DNA from: Actinomycetota bacterium
GTDB lineage: Bacteria > Actinomycetota > Acidimicrobiia > Acidimicrobiales > Iamiaceae
Length of the DNA: 16,852 nt
Direction of reading: 5' to 3'
NCBI GenBank assembly: GCA_018268545.1
Contig: JAFDWI010000268.1
Coordinates: 1 to 16,852 of the forward strand
The translations under genes and the position numbers were made by a program. Below the pieces are notes generated by a model, which ran no database searches, was not told the DNA's origin, and saw only the letters and a program-made list of their open reading frames with translations. This document shows positions 13,637 to 16,852 of the stretch, piece by piece (positions within the stretch are counted from its first letter, which is position 1; each line of letters begins with the position of its first letter).

Positions 13637-14417
13637 CGAGTGTCGTCGTGAACATCGCGTCGGGGTGCGAAGCCCATCGCCGCCAACCCGACGAGATGCG
13701 CTCGAGGTCGTCGGTGGTCCCCAGTCCGTCCGCGACGATCTGGCCAGCGATCGCGGAATGCACGATGCGTTCGGCCCACATCGCTCCCCAGAATCTCGCT
13801 CGACCCGGGTTGGCGAAACACCAGGCGTTCGCCGACGCGGTCACATCGGTGAACCCGGCGTCGTGCGCCCATGCGACGAGGTGGCGTCCGGCGTCCGGTT
13901 CGCCGCCGTTCGATCGGGCGACCTGCAGGTACAACGCCAACCATTCGTCGAGCTCGGGGATCTCGGGATACCACGTGAACGCCGAGTAGTCGCTGTCGCG
14001 GGCCGCGACGATGCCCCCGGGCTTGCAGACCCGGCGCATTTCGCGCAACGCCCGGACCGGATCGGCAACGTGCTGGAGGACCTGATGGGCGTGCACCACG
14101 TCGAAGGTGTCGTCGTCGAATTCGAGCGCGTGGACGTCGCCCACGACGAAGTCGACGTTGTCGACCCACCGGTCGGCCACGCCTTGTCGGGTGATGCCGA
14201 CCGCTTCGTCGGTCGCTTCGAGCGCGGTCACGCGTCCGGGCGCGGTGATCTCGGCGAAGTCCGCGGTGATCGTTCCGGGGCCGGCACCGACATCGAGCAG
14301 GTTCGACCCGGGCCTCAGGTGCGGCAGAAGATAGGCCGCCGAGTTCGCGGCGGTTCGCCACCGATGCGACGACAGGACGGATTCGGCGTGGCCGTGGGTG
14401 TAGCGCGGATCGGTCAT
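13614..14417 (-). CDS. Class I SAM-dependent methyltransferase (UbiE-like)
   Basis: A 267-residue cytoplasmic methyltransferase. Motif I is LLDVGAGPG (40-48), the acidic ribose-binding residue is Glu67 in ALEATD, and the motif II/III region reads GDVHALEFDDDTFDVVHAHQVLQHVADP followed by LREMRRVCKPGG. This is the UbiE/Methyltransf_11 pattern. The C-terminal half (YPEIPELDEWLALYLQVARSNGG and after) is probably substrate-binding, and the acceptor is unknown. The ATG at 14417 is chosen over the longer frame because GAAGGGG lies 5 nt upstream and the motif I distance is then typical. It is the first gene of a minus-strand set with the ABC permease (23-nt overlap), ATPase and amidase. A link between methylation and transport is possible but only by position. 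Confidence 0.85.
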   Translation of the reverse strand: MTDPRYTHGHAESVLSSHRWRTAANSAAYLLPHLRPGSNLLDVGAGPGTITADFAEITAPGRVTALEATDEAVGITRQGVADRWVDNVDFVVGDVHALEFDDDTFDVVHAHQVLQHVADPVRALREMRRVCKPGGIVAARDSDYSAFTWYPEIPELDEWLALYLQVARSNGGEPDAGRHLVAWAHDAGFTDVTASANAWCFANPGRARFWGAMWAERIVHSAIAGQIVADGLGTTDDLERISSGWRRWASHPDAMFTTTLGEIICRP

Positions 14418-14572
14418 GGATGCCCCTTCGGGATCGCTGGTGGCGGTCACGCTATCAGCAATCTCAACAAGTGGTCCATATGTCTCAAGATGTAGGACAC
14501 GCCCTTGGTGGGTGGCGGGCACCGGACTCTTCGGCGGGTCGTCGATCCCGGCGCATCCTCTATGCTTCCCCG
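14418..14572. promoter_or_regulatory. Divergent promoter region between the methyltransferase operon and the FKBP gene
   Basis: This 155-bp gap has an AT-richer core at about 14453-14495 containing two copies of TTGAGA on the minus strand, about 21 bp apart, around a CATATG palindrome. A minus-strand TAGCGT nearby (14449-14454) could be a -10 box for the methyltransferase operon. It is the most AT-rich spot in the right half of the window and the natural place for an operator. Confidence 0.35.
14561..14566 (+). promoter_or_regulatory. Candidate -10 box (TATGCT) for a leaderless FKBP transcript
   Basis: TATGCT is followed by six bases and the ATG at 14573, with no Shine-Dalgarno sequence. This is the clearest example in the window of the leaderless arrangement. 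No good -35 is visible. Confidence 0.5.
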
Positions 14573-14941
14573 ATGCCGAAACCCGATGTGACCATTCCCG
14601 ACGAGCAGGCGCCGACCGATCTGGTCGTCGAGGACCTGGAGGCCGGCTCGGGTGATCCGGCGACCGCCGGACAGAACGTCGAGGTCCACTACGTGGGTGT
14701 TGCGTGGTCGACCCGACGCCAGTTCGATGCGTCGTGGGATCGTGGCGAGACCTTCGAGTTCCGTCTCGGTGCAGGTCAGGTCATCGCCGGTTGGGACCAG
14801 GGAGTCCAAGGGATGAACGTCGGCGGTCGGCGCCGCCTCACCATTCCACCGCACCTCGGCTACGGCGCGCAGGGCGCCGGTGGCGTGATCGCGCCGAACG
14901 AGACGTTGGTGTTCGTGGTCGATCTCGTCGCCGTGCACTGA
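14573..14941 (+). CDS. FKBP-type peptidyl-prolyl cis-trans isomerase
   Basis: A 122-residue single-domain FKBP without signal peptide, so probably cytoplasmic. The domain runs from GQNVEVHYVG to LVFVVDLVAVH. Active-site residues of the family are seen: Tyr40 in VHYVG, Asp52 in FDASW, the VIAGWDQGVQGM segment with Val70, Ile71 and Trp74, and Tyr97 in HLGYG. It catalyses cis/trans isomerisation of X-Pro bonds during folding. The ATG at 14573 is preferred over an upstream in-frame ATG at 14420 because the upstream residues lack any pattern, fall in the intergenic promoter region, and a TATGCT box sits 6 nt before it. In place of a typical FDSS motif it has QFDASWDRGE. It stands alone between a divergent operon and a convergent one. 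Confidence 0.93.
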   Translation: MPKPDVTIPDEQAPTDLVVEDLEAGSGDPATAGQNVEVHYVGVAWSTRRQFDASWDRGETFEFRLGAGQVIAGWDQGVQGMNVGGRRRLTIPPHLGYGAQGAGGVIAPNETLVFVVDLVAVH

Positions 14942-14964
14942 CCCGGTCGGGCGCATTCCAGCGC

Positions 14965-15011
14965 AACTTCGGGCGGTTGGGTGGGAATAACCCACCCAAC
15001 CCCCCGAAGTT
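14965..15011. terminator. Long near-perfect hairpin between converging FKBP and epimerase genes, probable bidirectional terminator
   Basis: AACTTCGGG (14965-14973) pairs with CCCGAAGTT (15003-15011) and GGTTGGGTGGG (14975-14985) with CCCACCCAACC (14991-15001), with a single C/C mismatch between them and the loop AATAA. That is 20 pairs, symmetric for both strands, 24 nt after the FKBP stop and 21 nt after the epimerase stop on the other strand. Confidence 0.75.
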
Positions 15012-15032
15012 CGCGTTCGAGTTGGGTCGGGG

Positions 15033-15530
15033 CTATTCCTCGACGAGTTCGATCAGCGTGCCGAAGCTCGTCTTGGGGTGGACGAACGCCACGGTGGTGC
15101 CGCGTGATCCCGGTCGCGGTGCCTGGTCGATGACCCGCCCGCCGTGGTCCTTCACCGACTGCAACGCCGCCGCGCAATCATCCACGCGGTAGCCGACGTG
15201 ATGCAGCCCCTCGCCCTTCTTGTCGAGGTAGATCGCCACGGGTGAATCGTCCCGGGTCGGCGTGAGCAACTGCACATAGGAATCAGCGACCTTCAACAGG
15301 GCCTCTTCCACCCCGTCGGATTCGACGACCTCGCGGTGGTCCACCGTTGCGCCGAAGGTGTCACGGTAGAAGTCGATCGCCGCGGCCAGGTCACGCACCG
15401 CGATCGCGACGTGGTCGATCTCGGTCAGCAGCAACTCGTCGGACCCGAATGTTTCGGCGTCGGGGGTCTCGCTCTCGGCACCGCCGAGGTTGTCGTTCTG
15501 GTTCGGGTTGGTTGCAGCGATCGGGCTCAT
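15033..15530 (-). CDS. Methylmalonyl-CoA/ethylmalonyl-CoA epimerase (VOC superfamily)
   Basis: A 165-residue protein: a 35-residue polar extension (rich in Asn, Gly, Glu) followed by a two-module vicinal-oxygen-chelate domain of normal epimerase length. The expected metal ligands are His40 in EIDHVAIAV, Gln87 in SYVQLLTP, His111 in GLHHVGYRVDD and Glu161 in GTLIELVEE. The enzyme interconverts (2R)- and (2S)-methylmalonyl-CoA, and in organisms with the ethylmalonyl-CoA pathway also ethylmalonyl-CoA. It follows ccr by 46 nt on the same strand, so it probably acts on the product of Ccr as well. The ATG at 15530 is set by AAGGA 7 nt upstream; the longer frame upstream of it overlaps ccr and lacks domain features. 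The N-terminal extension is unusual but may be just disordered. Confidence 0.92.
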   Translation of the reverse strand: MSPIAATNPNQNDNLGGAESETPDAETFGSDELLLTEIDHVAIAVRDLAAAIDFYRDTFGATVDHREVVESDGVEEALLKVADSYVQLLTPTRDDSPVAIYLDKKGEGLHHVGYRVDDCAAALQSVKDHGGRVIDQAPRPGSRGTTVAFVHPKTSFGTLIELVEE

Positions 15531-15562
15531 GGGTGGTTCCTTCTTCTGATACGGGTGGTTCC
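15531..15562. repeat. 10-bp direct repeat in the ccr-epimerase gap
   Basis: GGGTGGTTCC occurs at 15531-15540 and again at 15553-15562 (GGAACCACCC on the minus strand). The copy next to the epimerase start includes part of its ribosome-binding site. It may be a small local duplication or a paired binding site. Confidence 0.5.
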
Positions 15563-15576
15563 GACGTGTTCGGGTG

Positions 15577-16852
15577 TCAGCCGACCGAACGGAACAAGGT
15601 GATCTTGTCTTCGCCGACCTTGTCACGAAACTCCGGGTCGTCGATCCCGAGGCCCTCTTCAGGGGCCAGACACAGGATCCCGACCTTGCCCTCGGTCTCG
15701 TTGCGGTGCACGGCGAGCGTGGCTTCACCGACCTCGTCGAGCGGGTACACCCGGCTGAGCAACGGTTGGATCTTGCCTTCGCACACGAGTTGGTTCGCGG
15801 CCCAGGCTTCCTTGTAGTTGGCGAAGTGCGACGAGATGATGCTCTTGAGCTTCATCCACAGATGCCGGTTGTCGTACTCGATCATGTAGCCCGACGTCGC
15901 GGCACAGGTGAGGATCTTGCCGCCACGGGCGGTGACGAACACCGAGGCGCCGAACGTGGATCGACCCGGGTGTTCGAACACCATGTCGACGTCACGGCCG
16001 ATCAGCTCGCGGATGTCCTTGCCCAGGCGGCGCCATTCGGATTCGTCCTGGTGGAATTCGTCCTTCCAGAACGCGTAACCGGCCTCCTTGCGGTCGATGA
16101 CGTGCTCGCAACCCATCTTGCGCAGCAGCTCCGCGCGCTCGGGTGACGACACGACCCCGACGGGGATGCCGCCGCCGTTGAGCACGTACTGCACGGCGTA
16201 ACCGCCGATACCGCCGGTCGCACCCCAGATCAGCATCGCCTGGTCCTGGTGCAGGTTCCCGGCATTCGGCGAGACGACCATCCGGTAGCTGGTCGAGTTG
16301 CACAACGCGTTGCAGGCGGCCTCTTCCCAGGTCAGGTGCTTGGGCTTGGGCATGAGTTGGTTCGCCTTGACCAAGGTGAGGTCCGCCAGCCCGCCGTAGT
16401 TGGTCTCGAAGCCCCAGATGCGCTGGTTGTCGCCCAACATCGAGTCGTCGTGGGAGGTGGGGGACTGGTCATCGACGCTGTTGCAGTGGATCGTGACCCG
16501 GTCGCCCGGCTTCCAACTGCGCACCGCCGATCCGACCCGGACGACGACGCCGGAAGCGTCCGAGCCCAGGGCGTGGAACGGTTGGGCGTGGCGTGCGGAC
16601 CATTCGCTCTCGCGACCCAGGCGGTCGAGGAAACCGAACGTGGGAAGGGGCTCGAAGATCGAGGTCCACACCGTGTTGAAGTTGATCGCCGAGGCCATCA
16701 CCGCCACGTACACCTCGTCGGGCGCCAGTTCCGGTGTGGGCACATCGCCGACGTGCAACGATTTGCGGGGGTCCTTGTCGGCGGACTCGACACCTTCGAA
16801 CATGTCGGTTTCGCTTCGCAGCACGTGGGCCGCACGGTACGACTCGGGGATC
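15577..16852 (-). CDS. ccr: Crotonyl-CoA carboxylase/reductase, 5' end beyond the right edge
   Basis: About 424 residues are visible and the frame stays open to the right edge, so only a short N-terminal part is missing (family length is about 430-450). Ccr reduces crotonyl-CoA with NADPH and captures CO2 to give ethylmalonyl-CoA. It is a medium-chain dehydrogenase: the GroES-like part includes SDASGVVVRVG, and the nucleotide-binding part WGATGGIGGYAVQYVLNGGG. CO2-pocket residues known from Kitasatospora Ccr appear conserved: Asn in INFNTVW (codon near 16675-16677), Phe-Glu in IWGFETN (near 16405-16410) and His in SSHFANY (near 15826-15828). EHPGRSTFGASVFV is a further Ccr hallmark that ordinary quinone reductases lack. 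The epimerase gene follows. The pair points to the ethylmalonyl-CoA pathway for acetyl-CoA assimilation, or to supply of ethylmalonyl/methylmalonyl units. Confidence 0.96.
   Translation of the reverse strand, partial: IPESYRAAHVLRSETDMFEGVESADKDPRKSLHVGDVPTPELAPDEVYVAVMASAINFNTVWTSIFEPLPTFGFLDRLGRESEWSARHAQPFHALGSDASGVVVRVGSAVRSWKPGDRVTIHCNSVDDQSPTSHDDSMLGDNQRIWGFETNYGGLADLTLVKANQLMPKPKHLTWEEAACNALCNSTSYRMVVSPNAGNLHQDQAMLIWGATGGIGGYAVQYVLNGGGIPVGVVSSPERAELLRKMGCEHVIDRKEAGYAFWKDEFHQDESEWRRLGKDIRELIGRDVDMVFEHPGRSTFGASVFVTARGGKILTCAATSGYMIEYDNRHLWMKLKSIISSHFANYKEAWAANQLVCEGKIQPLLSRVYPLDEVGEATLAVHRNETEGKVGILCLAPEEGLGIDDPEFRDKVGEDKITLFRSVG

Noticed and set aside
1..16852. Mobile elements, CRISPR arrays, tRNA genes, toxin-antitoxin or defence systems
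   Set aside because: I looked for direct repeats with regular spacing, transposase motifs, terminal inverted repeats, cloverleaf-like segments and small paired genes, and found none.

Overview
The window is GC-rich, almost fully coding DNA with a typical actinobacterial gene complement: an InhA-type enoyl-ACP reductase, oligoribonuclease, a membrane-anchored Tat-type molybdoenzyme, an ECF sigma/membrane-protein pair and crotonyl-CoA carboxylase/reductase. Several genes lack a Shine-Dalgarno sequence and have a TANNNT box 6-7 nt before the start codon. I infer an actinobacterium, possibly of the Acidimicrobiia (Ilumatobacter-like). That placement is inference from gene content, not a database match. 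I saw no tRNA, rRNA, CRISPR array, insertion sequence or phage gene, and no gap between genes longer than about 240 bases.

Layout. (1) 1-1492, plus strand: the tail of a glycine-betaine/choline-type ABC substrate-binding protein that stops before its domain is complete, then a CorA-like metal channel with GQN in place of GMN. (2) 1530-8283, minus strand, read right to left: a frameshifted ECF sigma factor, an overlapping membrane protein with a neocarzinostatin-like outer domain, a five-helix membrane-anchored sulfite-oxidase-type molybdoenzyme, fabI/inhA, orn, a TlpA-like thioredoxin and CcdA. Short GC-rich hairpins follow most of these genes, so many look like single transcription units. 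(3) 8518-9405, plus strand: a ROK-family sugar kinase. (4) 9488-14417, minus strand: a tight four-gene operon of SAM methyltransferase, large ABC permease with an extremely acidic tail, its ATPase, and an amidase-signature enzyme. (5) 14573-14941, plus strand: a small FKBP prolyl isomerase on a leaderless promoter. A long near-perfect hairpin separates it from (6) 15033-16852, minus strand: ccr (running off the right edge) followed by a methylmalonyl/ethylmalonyl-CoA epimerase.

How the parts work together. Ccr and the epimerase carry out consecutive steps of C4-to-C5 acyl-CoA chemistry (ethylmalonyl-CoA pathway or extender-unit supply). TlpA and CcdA form a thiol-reducing relay across the membrane. 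The sigma factor and its overlapping partner would form an envelope-sensing switch. In this sequence, however, the sigma gene is split between regions 2 and 4 by a 5-bp tandem duplication whose removal restores a perfect reading frame. That is the most notable observation in the window. Other points of interest are the truncated binding protein, the neocarzinostatin-like sensor domain, the internal Tat motif of the molybdoenzyme, and the uncharacterised methyltransferase/ABC/amidase operon.
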